Shown one piece after another: positions 6,027 to 12,281 of a DNA stretch of 12,281 nucleotides. Position 1 is the stretch's first letter. Each line of letters begins with the position of its first letter. The translations under genes were made by a program, and so were the position numbers. Source of the stretch: JAULUH01 sp032111745 (GTDB taxonomy: Bacteria > Chloroflexota > Anaerolineae > JAAEKA01); NCBI GenBank assembly GCA_032111745.1, contig JAULUH010000117.1, positions 1 to 12,281 of the forward strand. The letters run 5' to 3'. The notes beneath the pieces were generated by a model. It was not told where the DNA came from and did no database searches. It saw only the letters and a program-made list of their open reading frames with translations.

Positions 6027-6055
6027 TTGAACCGACGTGTAATTAAGTGTAGAAT
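6027..6055 (+). promoter_or_regulatory. Sigma70-type promoter for the polysaccharide operon
   Basis: TTGAAC (6027-6032), a 17-bp spacer, and TAGAAT (6050-6055) match the consensus at four and five of six positions with ideal spacing, in a locally A/T-rich stretch. Transcription would begin near 6062, leaving about 88 nt of leader before the preferred start codon at 6150, or about 10 nt before the alternative ATG at 6072. Confidence 0.65.
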
Positions 6056-6149
6056 CATGACATAAATATAGATGTCTGGATCGGCCGTGACCAGAGCGAG
6101 GCCCCGGCCGCGTCATTGTGTCTTGATTGTATCGTCGAATGGGTGTGTG

Positions 6150-6977
6150 ATGTCCTTGTCCATTGGGTCAACCAAGCTGCTGGTGATCGCTCCAGCATAC
6201 AACGAAGAGGGTGCCATCTCTCGCGTGGTGTGCTCGGTGCATGAGGTGCTACCAGAGGCCAGCATGCTGGTGATCGACGACGGCTCGTGCGACGCCACGG
6301 CGCGCGAGGCTGCGGCGGCGGGGGCCGTGGTGGTGCGCCATCCCTTCAACCTGGGAATTGGGGCCACGGTGCAGACGGGCCTGCGCTATGCCCTGGCCGG
6401 GGACTACGACTACGTGGTGCGGGTGGATGGCGACGGGCAGCATAGCGCTGCGGCTATTCCTTTGCTGCTCTCTGCCTTGAGGGATGAGCGGGCTGATGCG
6501 GCCTTTGGATCCCGTTTCTTGGGGGAGCCGAACGGCATAGCCATCTCCCAGTCCCGGCGGGTCGGCATAGCGTTCTTCGCCGCTCTGGTCTCCTTGATCA
6601 CTGGCCAGCGCGCGACCGACACCACCTCGGGCTTCTGCTGTCTGAACCGCCGTGCGGTCGAGCTGCTGGCTCGTTACATGCCCCAGGACTACCCGGAGGT
6701 CGAGTGCCGCATCGTGCTGCATAAGGCTGGCCTGCGCACCATCGAGGTGCCGATCGCCATGTTGGAGCGGCGCTCCGGCACCAGCTCGATCACGCGCTGG
6801 CGATCGATCTATTATGCGGCCAAGGTGTCCCTGGCCGTGATGATCACCGTGATCAAGGACATCCCGCGCGTTCCTGAGGAGCCGAGCCATGTCGATACCG
6901 TTCGCTCAACAGCTCATCGCTATCTTCTTCAGCACCGTCTTGTTGCTCGTGATCGTCCAACTGATCCGCCAGCATAG
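6150..6977 (+). CDS. GT2 family glycosyltransferase, dolichyl/polyprenyl-phosphate sugar synthase-like (DPM1-like)
   Basis: 275 aa from ATG 6150. The frame is open to ATG 6072, but residues before 6150 (arginine/proline-rich) precede the usual family N-terminus KLLVIAPAYNEE, so 6150 is preferred; neither start has a good Shine-Dalgarno. GT-A motifs are clear: APAYNEE (14-20), IDDGSCDAT (42-50), metal- and nucleotide-binding D93-G-D95-GQH, FGSRF (119-123), and TDTTSGFCCLNR (156-167). The C-terminal GTSSITRWRSIYYAAKVSLAV (210-230) is the membrane-proximal stretch common in GT2 enzymes acting on polyprenyl phosphate. It would transfer a sugar from a nucleotide donor to a lipid carrier on the inner face of the membrane. 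It is first in the operon. The last 29 codons overlap the next gene by 89 nt, giving a variable-looking tail after IPRVPEEP. Confidence 0.9.
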   Translation: MSLSIGSTKLLVIAPAYNEEGAISRVVCSVHEVLPEASMLVIDDGSCDATAREAAAAGAVVVRHPFNLGIGATVQTGLRYALAGDYDYVVRVDGDGQHSAAAIPLLLSALRDERADAAFGSRFLGEPNGIAISQSRRVGIAFFAALVSLITGQRATDTTSGFCCLNRRAVELLARYMPQDYPEVECRIVLHKAGLRTIEVPIAMLERRSGTSSITRWRSIYYAAKVSLAVMITVIKDIPRVPEEPSHVDTVRSTAHRYLLQHRLVARDRPTDPPA

Positions 6978-7275
6978 GTTGCGGGAGGAGTATGCCCTGG
7001 CCTGGCTGGCGGCCGGCGCGGCCATCCTGGTGCTGTCTCTGTTCGGCGGCCTGGTCAACCTGATGGCCTCGCTGGTCTCGGTGACCTATCCGCCGACGCT
7101 GGTTATCGTGGTTGGCCTGCTGTTCGCGCTGGTGATCATCCTGTCCCAGAGCGTGACCATCTCGGGCCAGGCCAACCGGCTGCGGGACCTGGCCCAGACC
7201 GTGGCCTTGTTGGAAAGGCGGTTGCAGCAGCTGGAACACGAGGGCGACGCCCAGGAGGCAGGAGTATCTTCATGA
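6889..7275 (+). CDS. DUF2304 membrane protein
   Basis: 128 aa from ATG 6889, with GAGGAG at 6876-6881 and 7-nt spacing, so initiation inside the glycosyltransferase gene is well supported. Three hydrophobic segments (about 8-26, 36-54, 68-87) are separated by a basic loop RQHRLREEYALAW (28-40), and a heptad-patterned tail (NRLRDLAQTVALLERRLQQLE, 96-116) looks like a coiled coil. This is the layout of DUF2304, a family often next to DPM1-like GT2 enzymes; it may be the membrane anchor or partner of that enzyme, by analogy with small DPM subunits, which is inference. Its stop overlaps the next start as ATGA. No enzyme motif is present. Confidence 0.85.
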   Translation: MSIPFAQQLIAIFFSTVLLLVIVQLIRQHRLREEYALAWLAAGAAILVLSLFGGLVNLMASLVSVTYPPTLVIVVGLLFALVIILSQSVTISGQANRLRDLAQTVALLERRLQQLEHEGDAQEAGVSS

Positions 7276-8981
7276 GCGGGAATCATCATGGGGCCGGGAA
7301 TCACAACGGTCGAACCAGGGTGCTGGTGGTGGGGCTGGATGGCGCGACCTTCGACCTGATTCAGCCCTGGGCTGACGCGGGCGAGCTCCCGGGTCTGAAG
7401 CGCATCATGCGAGGAGGGGTCCATGGTAGCCTGCGCAGCACCCTGCCGCCGATGACGGCACCGGCCTGGACCTCTTTTGCGACGGGCAGCAACCCGGGCC
7501 GGCATGGCCTGTACGACTGGATCGCCCGCCAGCCTGGCGACTACGCGTTCCTGCCCGTCACGGCGGCTGACGCCAGGGTGCCGACGGTCTACCAGCTGCT
7601 GGGCGATGCCGGGCGCCGGGTGTGCGTGATGAACGTGCCGATGACCTACCCGGCCAGCCCGGTAAACGGGGTGATGATCTCGGGGATGCCGGCACCCAGC
7701 CTGCAGCACGAGGTGAGCTATCCGCCGGAGGCACTCGAGGAGATCGTCGGCGCAGTCGGGGACTACATCTTATACCCGGACCCGGGACAGGCCTATTCGG
7801 ACTCGGGCATCGACAGCTTCCTCAGCCGGTTGTACGACTGCACCGATCTGCGCATCAAGGCCTTCGACTACCTGCGGGCGCGTGAAGACTGGGATTTCGC
7901 CATGGTCGTGTTCAACGGCACCGATACCGTGTCGCACGCCATGTGGAAGTTCATGGATCCCCAGCATCCCTTGCATGACCCGAGCCGCTATCCGAAGTAC
8001 GGCTCGGCGATCAAGGATTTCTATCGCGAGGTCGACGGGTATCTGGGGCGCGTCGTCAGCGAGCTGGACGAAGACACAGTGCTGGTGGTGATGTCGGACC
8101 ATGGCTTTGGCCCGTTCCACAAGTTCATCCACGTCAACAACTGGCTCATTCGGGAGGGCTTCATGGCCGTGCGCCGCGGGCCGCGCTCGCAGGTGAAGCA
8201 GGGCCTGTTCCGGGCCGGGTTCTCGCCCATGGCTGTATACAACGGCTTGATGTCCCTGGGGTTGGGTGCGCTCAAGCGGGAGGTGGTACGGGGGAACGGG
8301 CAGGGCCTGTTGAAGACCCTCTTCCTCTCGTTTGAGGATGTGGACTGGGCACGCACGCAGGCCTATTCCCTCGGCAACGTGGGCCAAATCTTCCTCAACG
8401 TGGCCGGCCGCGAGCCGCAGGGCTGCGTGCAGCCCGGAGCGCATTACGAGGAGGTACGGGAGGCGATCATGGCTCGCCTGGCCGACCTGCGCGACCCGGC
8501 CACAGGTGAGGCGGTGGTAGAGGCGGTGTATCGCCGGGAGGATATTTATCAGGGCGACCACGTCGAGCGGGCACCCGACATCCTGTTCCTGCCGCGGCGT
8601 CTGGAGTACTTTGGCTTCGGCGAGTATGAGTTCGGCAGCCACCAGGTGATCGAGCCCATGCGGCGGGGCATCTCGGGCACCCATCGCATGCACGGCATCT
8701 TCCTGGCCTATGGAGCCGGCGTGCGCCCCGGCGTGGTGGTCGAAGGCGCGGCGATCACCGACCTGGCACCGACCATGCTACACCTGATGGGTGAGCCGGT
8801 GCCAAAGCACATGGACGGCCGGGTACTACAGGAGATCCTGGTGGACGGTGCGCGGCCGGTGGTTTACGATAGCAGCTCGCTGAGCACTGGCGGCGCCCAG
8901 GGCTCGAATGGAGCTGGCCTCAGCGCGGCGGACCGGGACACGCTGGCGGAGCGGCTGCGCAGCCTGGGTTACGTAGGCTGA
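7272..8981 (+). CDS. Alkaline-phosphatase-superfamily phosphodiesterase/phosphohydrolase (COG3379/type I phosphodiesterase-like)
   Basis: 569 aa from ATG 7272, with GGAG at 7261-7264. The bimetal site of the superfamily can be traced: D23 in VVGLDGATFD, probable nucleophile T62 in LPPMTAPAWTSFATG, D218 and H222 in NGTDTVSHAMW, D276-H277 in MSDHGFGPF, and H471 (or H474) in GTHRMHGIF. So all expected metal ligands appear to be present and the protein is probably active. There is no signal peptide or membrane segment: the N-terminus is hydrophilic and rich in His, Asn and Gly. A cytoplasmic location is therefore likely, unlike exported phosphatases. Residues 525-555 are a low-complexity linker, followed by a conserved-looking LAERLRSLGYVG tail. 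The substrate is unknown; a nucleotide-sugar, polyprenyl (pyro)phosphate or phosphorylated glycan intermediate would fit the context. Length fits COG3379 enzymes. Confidence 0.9.
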   Translation: MSGNHHGAGNHNGRTRVLVVGLDGATFDLIQPWADAGELPGLKRIMRGGVHGSLRSTLPPMTAPAWTSFATGSNPGRHGLYDWIARQPGDYAFLPVTAADARVPTVYQLLGDAGRRVCVMNVPMTYPASPVNGVMISGMPAPSLQHEVSYPPEALEEIVGAVGDYILYPDPGQAYSDSGIDSFLSRLYDCTDLRIKAFDYLRAREDWDFAMVVFNGTDTVSHAMWKFMDPQHPLHDPSRYPKYGSAIKDFYREVDGYLGRVVSELDEDTVLVVMSDHGFGPFHKFIHVNNWLIREGFMAVRRGPRSQVKQGLFRAGFSPMAVYNGLMSLGLGALKREVVRGNGQGLLKTLFLSFEDVDWARTQAYSLGNVGQIFLNVAGREPQGCVQPGAHYEEVREAIMARLADLRDPATGEAVVEAVYRREDIYQGDHVERAPDILFLPRRLEYFGFGEYEFGSHQVIEPMRRGISGTHRMHGIFLAYGAGVRPGVVVEGAAITDLAPTMLHLMGEPVPKHMDGRVLQEILVDGARPVVYDSSSLSTGGAQGSNGAGLSAADRDTLAERLRSLGYVG

Positions 8982-9012
8982 ACGCCATACTTTGTCTGGG
9001 CCAGGCCACATC

Positions 9013-9840
9013 ATGCTTAACGCCTTTACCGTCGATCTGGAAGACTGGTTCCAGGGCCTGACCAGCACCAACAGCCGGGTGGACCTGTGGCCCACGCTGG
9101 AAAGCCGCGTGGTGGCTGCAACCCACCGCCTGCTAGGGATTCTGGCCGACCACGATGTGCAGGCCACGTTCTTCGTGTTGGGCTATGTGGCGGACCAGCA
9201 TCCGAGCTTGATCGAGCGCATCCGCGCAGCCGGGCATGAGATCGGGCTGCACGGCTATTACCACCGGTTTGTGTCTCGGATGAGCGCTGGCGAGTTCGCG
9301 GCGGAGCTGGCCCGGGGCATTGTGGCCGTGCGCCGGGCATCCGGTGAAGCGCCTATCGGCCATCGGGCGCCCTATTTCTCCATCGACGGCAGCACGCCAT
9401 GGGCGTTCGACATCCTGGCCGCCCACGGGCTGCGCTACGATAGCAGTGTCTTTCCGATGCGCACGACCCTCTACGGCTTTCCCGAGGCCCCGCGCTTTCC
9501 CTACCGGGTGAACGGCGGTGCGCTGATGGAGTTTCCGGTGAGCACGGTGCGCGCGGGTGGCAGGACCTGGCCGATGGCTGGAGGCTTCTACCTGCGGGCT
9601 CTGCCTTATGCCGCGGTGCGGGCGGCGATCCGCCGCCTGAACGCCGAGGGCCAGCCTGCCATCATGTATATGCATCCCTGGGAGCTGGATACCGGCCAGC
9701 GCTATCGCCAGGTGAATCTCAGGGAGCGCATCACACACTATCATGGTCGCAGGCGTCTGGAGGGCAAGCTGCACCAGTTGCTGGGCGAATTTCGTTTTGG
9801 CCCCTTGGCCGCGTTCCTCGACGACGAGAGGCCGGCGTGA
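9013..9840 (+). CDS. Polysaccharide deacetylase, exosortase/PEP-CTERM-locus type (TIGR03006/DUF3473-like)
   Basis: 275 aa from ATG 9013; a TTG at 8992 in frame would add seven residues, but MLNAFTVDLEDWFQ is the usual start of this subfamily. NodB-type motifs are visible: TVDLED with D8 and D11 (motif 1), LHGYYH with H80 and H84 (motif 2, metal ligands), and HRAPYFSID with R118 (motif 3). The C-terminal half has YDSSVFP, GFPEAPRFPYR, EFPVST and the terminal MYMHPWELD (218-226), which mark the DUF3473-containing subgroup found in exosortase-linked exopolysaccharide loci. It would remove N-acetyl groups from a glycan or lipid-linked precursor. No signal peptide is present. It starts 31 bp after the phosphohydrolase and overlaps the next gene by 4 nt. 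Confidence 0.92.
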   Translation: MLNAFTVDLEDWFQGLTSTNSRVDLWPTLESRVVAATHRLLGILADHDVQATFFVLGYVADQHPSLIERIRAAGHEIGLHGYYHRFVSRMSAGEFAAELARGIVAVRRASGEAPIGHRAPYFSIDGSTPWAFDILAAHGLRYDSSVFPMRTTLYGFPEAPRFPYRVNGGALMEFPVSTVRAGGRTWPMAGGFYLRALPYAAVRAAIRRLNAEGQPAIMYMHPWELDTGQRYRQVNLRERITHYHGRRRLEGKLHQLLGEFRFGPLAAFLDDERPA

Positions 9841-10892
9841 GTGCTGAGATTGTGGTCTACGAGCTGCGCAACGCGGAGCAAGCCGAGTGGGATAGCTATG
9901 TGACGGCGGCGCCTGATGGGCTGCCCACGCACCTGGCGGGCTGGCGGCAGGTGCTGGGCGGGCGCAAGGGCCATGAGATGCGCTATGCCCTGGCCCGCCG
10001 CCACGGGCAAGTGGCCGGGGTGCTGCCCCTGTTCTTCGTGCGCAGCGCGCTGGTCGGCCATACAGCCACGACCATGCCGGGGGGGCTGTGTGCCGACGAC
10101 GCGGAGGTGTCGGCCGCGCTGCTGAGCTACGGCCGGGCCATGGCCTGGCAGGCGGGTATGCGCCGTCTTGTGCTCCAGGACAGCCGGGTGGCGTGGGCGG
10201 CCGGCGGGCTGGGAACTGCGGCGGACCACGTGCACTGGACGGTGGACTTGCGTGCAGGTCCTGAGAATCTGTGGCAGGGGCTGCACCGCAATATCCGGCG
10301 CCAGGTTCGTATAGCTGAATCACATGGTTTGGAGGTAGAGATCGACCGTAGCGGCGCCAGCCTGGGCGATTTCTACCGGGTATTTAGCCAGTTCGCGCAC
10401 CAGTCGGGCACGCCGGTCTTTGGCCTGGACTTCCTGCAGCGGGTCATGGCGGCGTTTCCCGGTGGCTTCCACATCGCGGTGGTCCGGCAGGGCGCCGAGC
10501 CTATCGGGGCATTCTTCCAGCTGGAGCTGGCGGACACGGCCTATGGCATGTGGGGTGCGACCTTGCACGAGCGCCTGCAGCTGCGCCCCAACTACCTGGT
10601 GTACTGGGAGTTGCTGAAGTACGCCAGCGAGCAAGGCTTTGCCTACCTGGACATGGGCCGCAGCCGCACCAACTCCGGGGCTTCCGATTTCAAGGGCCAG
10701 TGGGGCGGCGTTTCGCAGCCCGTGTACCAGCAGGTCGCCGTGCGGGAGAGGGCTGGTGGCGCCGGCAGCGTCACCCAGCGCATCAACTCTGGCGGCCCCA
10801 TGCAATGGGTCATGCGGATGTGGCCCAGGCTGCCGTTCCCGGTGGTCTCTTACCTGGGCCCCAAGCTCCGCCGCCACGTGCCCTTTGCCTGA
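9837..10892 (+). CDS. FemAB-like transferase, PEP-CTERM-locus type (TIGR03019-like)
   Basis: 351 aa from GTG 9837, overlapping the deacetylase stop as GTGA. It has the two-lobed GNAT-like layout of FemAB proteins: lobe 1 with THLAGWRQVLG (31-41) and YALARRHGQVAGVLPL (50-65), then lobe 2 with ENLWQGLHRNIRRQVRIAESHGL (143-165), GTPVF (191-195), a strand EPIGAFFQLEL, NYLVYWELLKYASEQGF (252-268) and LDMGRSRTNSGASDFKGQWG (271-290). The C-terminal WPRLPFPVVSYLGPKLRRHVP tail is also typical. FemAB enzymes transfer aminoacyl groups from tRNA in peptidoglycan synthesis; this subgroup is known by its position in exosortase loci and its substrate is not established. It may acylate amino sugars exposed by the upstream deacetylase, which is inference. 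Confidence 0.9.
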   Translation: MSAEIVVYELRNAEQAEWDSYVTAAPDGLPTHLAGWRQVLGGRKGHEMRYALARRHGQVAGVLPLFFVRSALVGHTATTMPGGLCADDAEVSAALLSYGRAMAWQAGMRRLVLQDSRVAWAAGGLGTAADHVHWTVDLRAGPENLWQGLHRNIRRQVRIAESHGLEVEIDRSGASLGDFYRVFSQFAHQSGTPVFGLDFLQRVMAAFPGGFHIAVVRQGAEPIGAFFQLELADTAYGMWGATLHERLQLRPNYLVYWELLKYASEQGFAYLDMGRSRTNSGASDFKGQWGGVSQPVYQQVAVRERAGGAGSVTQRINSGGPMQWVMRMWPRLPFPVVSYLGPKLRRHVPFA

Positions 10893-10904
10893 GAGGCTGC
10901 TGCT

Positions 10905-10918
10905 AAGGAGACATTGTG
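10905..10918 (+). promoter_or_regulatory. Ribosome binding site and GTG start deciding the membrane protein start
   Basis: AAGGAG at 10905-10910 lies 5 nt before GTG 10916. A TTG at 10914 is in another frame and too close to the site. The frame from GTG 10916 stays open to the window edge. Confidence 0.7.
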
Positions 10919-12281
10919 CAACAAGTGATCGTACCGCAGGCGCGTCGCGACTGGGCGAGAGGCGTGCTGGCTGCCATGCTGATAGCGGCCTGGGCCATGG
11001 TGGTCGCCGGGCTGGTTCCGGGGCTACCGGTCCAGGTGGCTAGCTGGCTGGTCTTCATCGCGATCCTGATCACCCCTGGCTATTTGCTGGGAGAGGTAGT
11101 CACCTGGCGCGTAGGGCTTGATGCCCTGGAGAGGCTGGCATTGGCCTTGCCCCTGGGCTTTGCGGTGTTGGCGGTGCCGGGCATGGCGGCCCTGTTGTTG
11201 CATTGGACGGTAGACCAGTTGAGCCTGGGGTGGGTCGTGGCTTCGGGCGCAATCCTGGTCATTTGGCTGGTGTACAGCCTGTGGGCCATGGGCCGGCCGG
11301 AGCGCAGTCCCGTGGCGGCAAGCCCCTGGACCCTGGACGAGGCGGTATTGCTTGTGTTGCTGGTGGGGGTCTACGCTGCGGCATACTCGCTGTTCACCCT
11401 GCCCAAGATCGACGGCGACGCCTATGCCGTGGCATCGTTCTCTGTGGACGCGCTGGCGGGCCTGCCCTTGAATGCCCGGGAGCCCCTGTTTGGCACCGAC
11501 CTGGGACCGGGCGTGCGGATGGTGTTCAACCAGACCCTGCCGCTGGCGTATCTGTGGTCCAAGCTATCAGGCATCGATCCGGTGACGCTGGCATCCAGTG
11601 CTTCACGGTCGATGCTGGCCCTGTGGGCGCTGCTGGCGGCGTATATGTTGGGCAAGGGAGCGAGGGAGAACAGCCGGCGGTTTGGGCTGTTCACGGCGGC
11701 GATAGCCCTACTGATCTACCTGGCGGCGCCGTTCTTTCGGGGGGACAACGCCAGCCTCTTCTTCTTCGAGCGCATCAACGCCGACAAGTTCATGGTGCCA
11801 GCGCTCATCTTGCCGGTGGTGTTTGCCCTGGCCATGCGCTTCTGCCGGGGTGGCCAGGCCGCAGTGTGGTGGGCAGCGGCGCTGGCTACCTTTGCCGTAT
11901 CGGCAATCCATCCCCTGGTGGCCGTCATGCTGGCCGTGGGCCTGGCCGGCTTTGGGGCGCTGCACCTGGTGTTGGGCTGGCGCGACCGGGCGGCCTGGCG
12001 GCACGTCCTCGGCCTGGTGGGGCTGGTGGCCGTGGTGATGGCCCTGCCTCTCTTGCAGCTGGTGTTGGCGCGAGGCGAGGCGCCGCTGGCGTCGTCCTAC
12101 CCCGCCAGCATCGAGGGATGGCCGGTAGCGCAGCGGCTGGTGCCGGGTCTACCGGGCCTGCCGGGCCTGCCGGGCACCTACCTTCCCACGCTGGACTATT
12201 ACGGCCCGTTGCCTGCGGTGTCCACCCTAGAGCCCGAGCTGTTGGATTCCAGTGCCAGTCCCTTCCTGATGTATCGCTTTG
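10916..12281 (+). CDS. Large polytopic membrane protein, GT-C-like (3' end missing)
   Basis: The frame from GTG 10916 is open for 455 codons to the right edge. The visible part has many hydrophobic segments: about residues 16-34, 40-58, 75-95, 103-122, 141-160, then after a roughly 60-residue loop several more up to the low-complexity GLPGLPGLPG near residue 412. After the fifth segment comes LPKIDGDAYAVASFSVDAL, with an acidic D-x-D on the predicted outer side, as in GT-C glycosyltransferases that use polyprenyl-linked sugars (ArnT/PMT/mannosyltransferase type). Another notable stretch is FFFERINADKFMVPALILP. The family is not one I can name; GT-C is suggested by topology and context only, and an O-antigen polymerase or a simple uncharacterised membrane protein is possible. 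It follows the FemAB-like gene by 23 bp, in the same operon. Confidence 0.75.
   Translation, partial: MQQVIVPQARRDWARGVLAAMLIAAWAMVVAGLVPGLPVQVASWLVFIAILITPGYLLGEVVTWRVGLDALERLALALPLGFAVLAVPGMAALLLHWTVDQLSLGWVVASGAILVIWLVYSLWAMGRPERSPVAASPWTLDEAVLLVLLVGVYAAAYSLFTLPKIDGDAYAVASFSVDALAGLPLNAREPLFGTDLGPGVRMVFNQTLPLAYLWSKLSGIDPVTLASSASRSMLALWALLAAYMLGKGARENSRRFGLFTAAIALLIYLAAPFFRGDNASLFFFERINADKFMVPALILPVVFALAMRFCRGGQAAVWWAAALATFAVSAIHPLVAVMLAVGLAGFGALHLVLGWRDRAAWRHVLGLVGLVAVVMALPLLQLVLARGEAPLASSYPASIEGWPVAQRLVPGLPGLPGLPGTYLPTLDYYGPLPAVSTLEPELLDSSASPFLMYRF
12143..12175. repeat. In-frame 9-bp tandem repeat in the membrane protein gene
   Basis: The unit CCGGGCCTG occurs in 3.7 copies (first copy ending TCTA rather than CCTG), encoding P-G-L repeats (VPGLPGLPGLPG). 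Being a multiple of three, copy-number change would keep the frame. It probably forms a loop between membrane segments. Confidence 0.8.

Larger units (their letters stand above)
5523..6149. other. Long intergenic region between divergent units
   Basis: No convincing gene was found on either strand. The short frames present are arginine/serine-rich, cross the inverted repeats and match nothing I recognise. The region holds the promoter of the 4Fe-4S gene at its left end, three inverted repeats (5779-5797, 5842-5863, 5886-5960), a palindrome at 6003-6021, and the promoter of the polysaccharide operon at 6027-6055. The density of structure marks it as a regulatory region for two divergent transcripts. 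Confidence 0.65.

Noticed and set aside
6072..6149. Upstream ATG 6072 as the GT2 start
   Set aside because: The 26 extra residues are not like the family N-terminus, and the predicted transcript start would leave only about 10 nt of leader; it cannot be fully excluded.
9133..10323. A 396-codon minus-strand frame opposite the deacetylase and FemAB-like genes
   Set aside because: It is an antisense shadow rich in Pro, Arg and Ala, while both plus-strand genes have full family motifs.

Overview
The window looks like a chromosomal segment of a GC-rich bacterium, probably a member of the Chloroflexota (Anaerolineae-like) or a similar environmental lineage. This is inference from base composition, GTG/TTG starts, the protein flavour and the intergenic palindromes; no rRNA or other taxonomic marker is present. 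No tRNA, rRNA, CRISPR array, transposase or phage gene was seen.

Region A (1-1657, + strand): two tandem single-domain STAS proteins of the anti-sigma-factor-antagonist type (the first cut by the window edge) and a 253-aa protein of unknown function. A repeat-rich 188-bp gap separates the STAS genes, and a 14-bp (2 x 7) tandem repeat sits across the stop codon of the second. Region B (1684-4003, + strand): an alpha/beta hydrolase starting at TTG, overlapping by 17 nt a COG1233-type FAD-dependent oxidoreductase (phytoene desaturase/PYROXD2-like). Region C (4004-5522): a palindrome-rich convergent spacer, then a minus-strand cysteine-rich 4Fe-4S protein with an N-terminal winged-helix-like segment and a near-consensus promoter of its own (5570-5599). 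Region D (5523-6149): about 550-630 bp without a convincing gene, holding several hairpins, a perfect 20-bp inverted repeat, a 7-bp-arm palindrome and a good sigma70-type promoter (6027-6055).

Region E (6150-12281, + strand, running off the window): a tightly packed cell-surface polysaccharide operon. The order is a DPM1-like GT2 glycosyltransferase, a DUF2304 membrane protein, an alkaline-phosphatase-superfamily phosphohydrolase (COG3379-like), a polysaccharide deacetylase of the exosortase/PEP-CTERM-locus type, a FemAB-like acyl/aminoacyl transferase of the matching PEP-CTERM-locus type, and a large GT-C-like polytopic membrane protein that is incomplete. Overlaps of 89, 4 and 4 nt and gaps of 31 and 23 nt support a single transcript. 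A plausible working model, which is inference, is that GT2 with DUF2304 makes or transfers a polyprenyl-linked sugar, the GT-C-like protein uses lipid-linked sugars outside the membrane, and the deacetylase, FemAB protein and AP-family enzyme modify the glycan. The pairing of the deacetylase and FemAB subtypes predicts an exosortase, chain-length or polymerase genes beyond the right edge. I regard this mixed cassette, with the AP-superfamily enzyme embedded in it, as the best candidate for an under-described system here.
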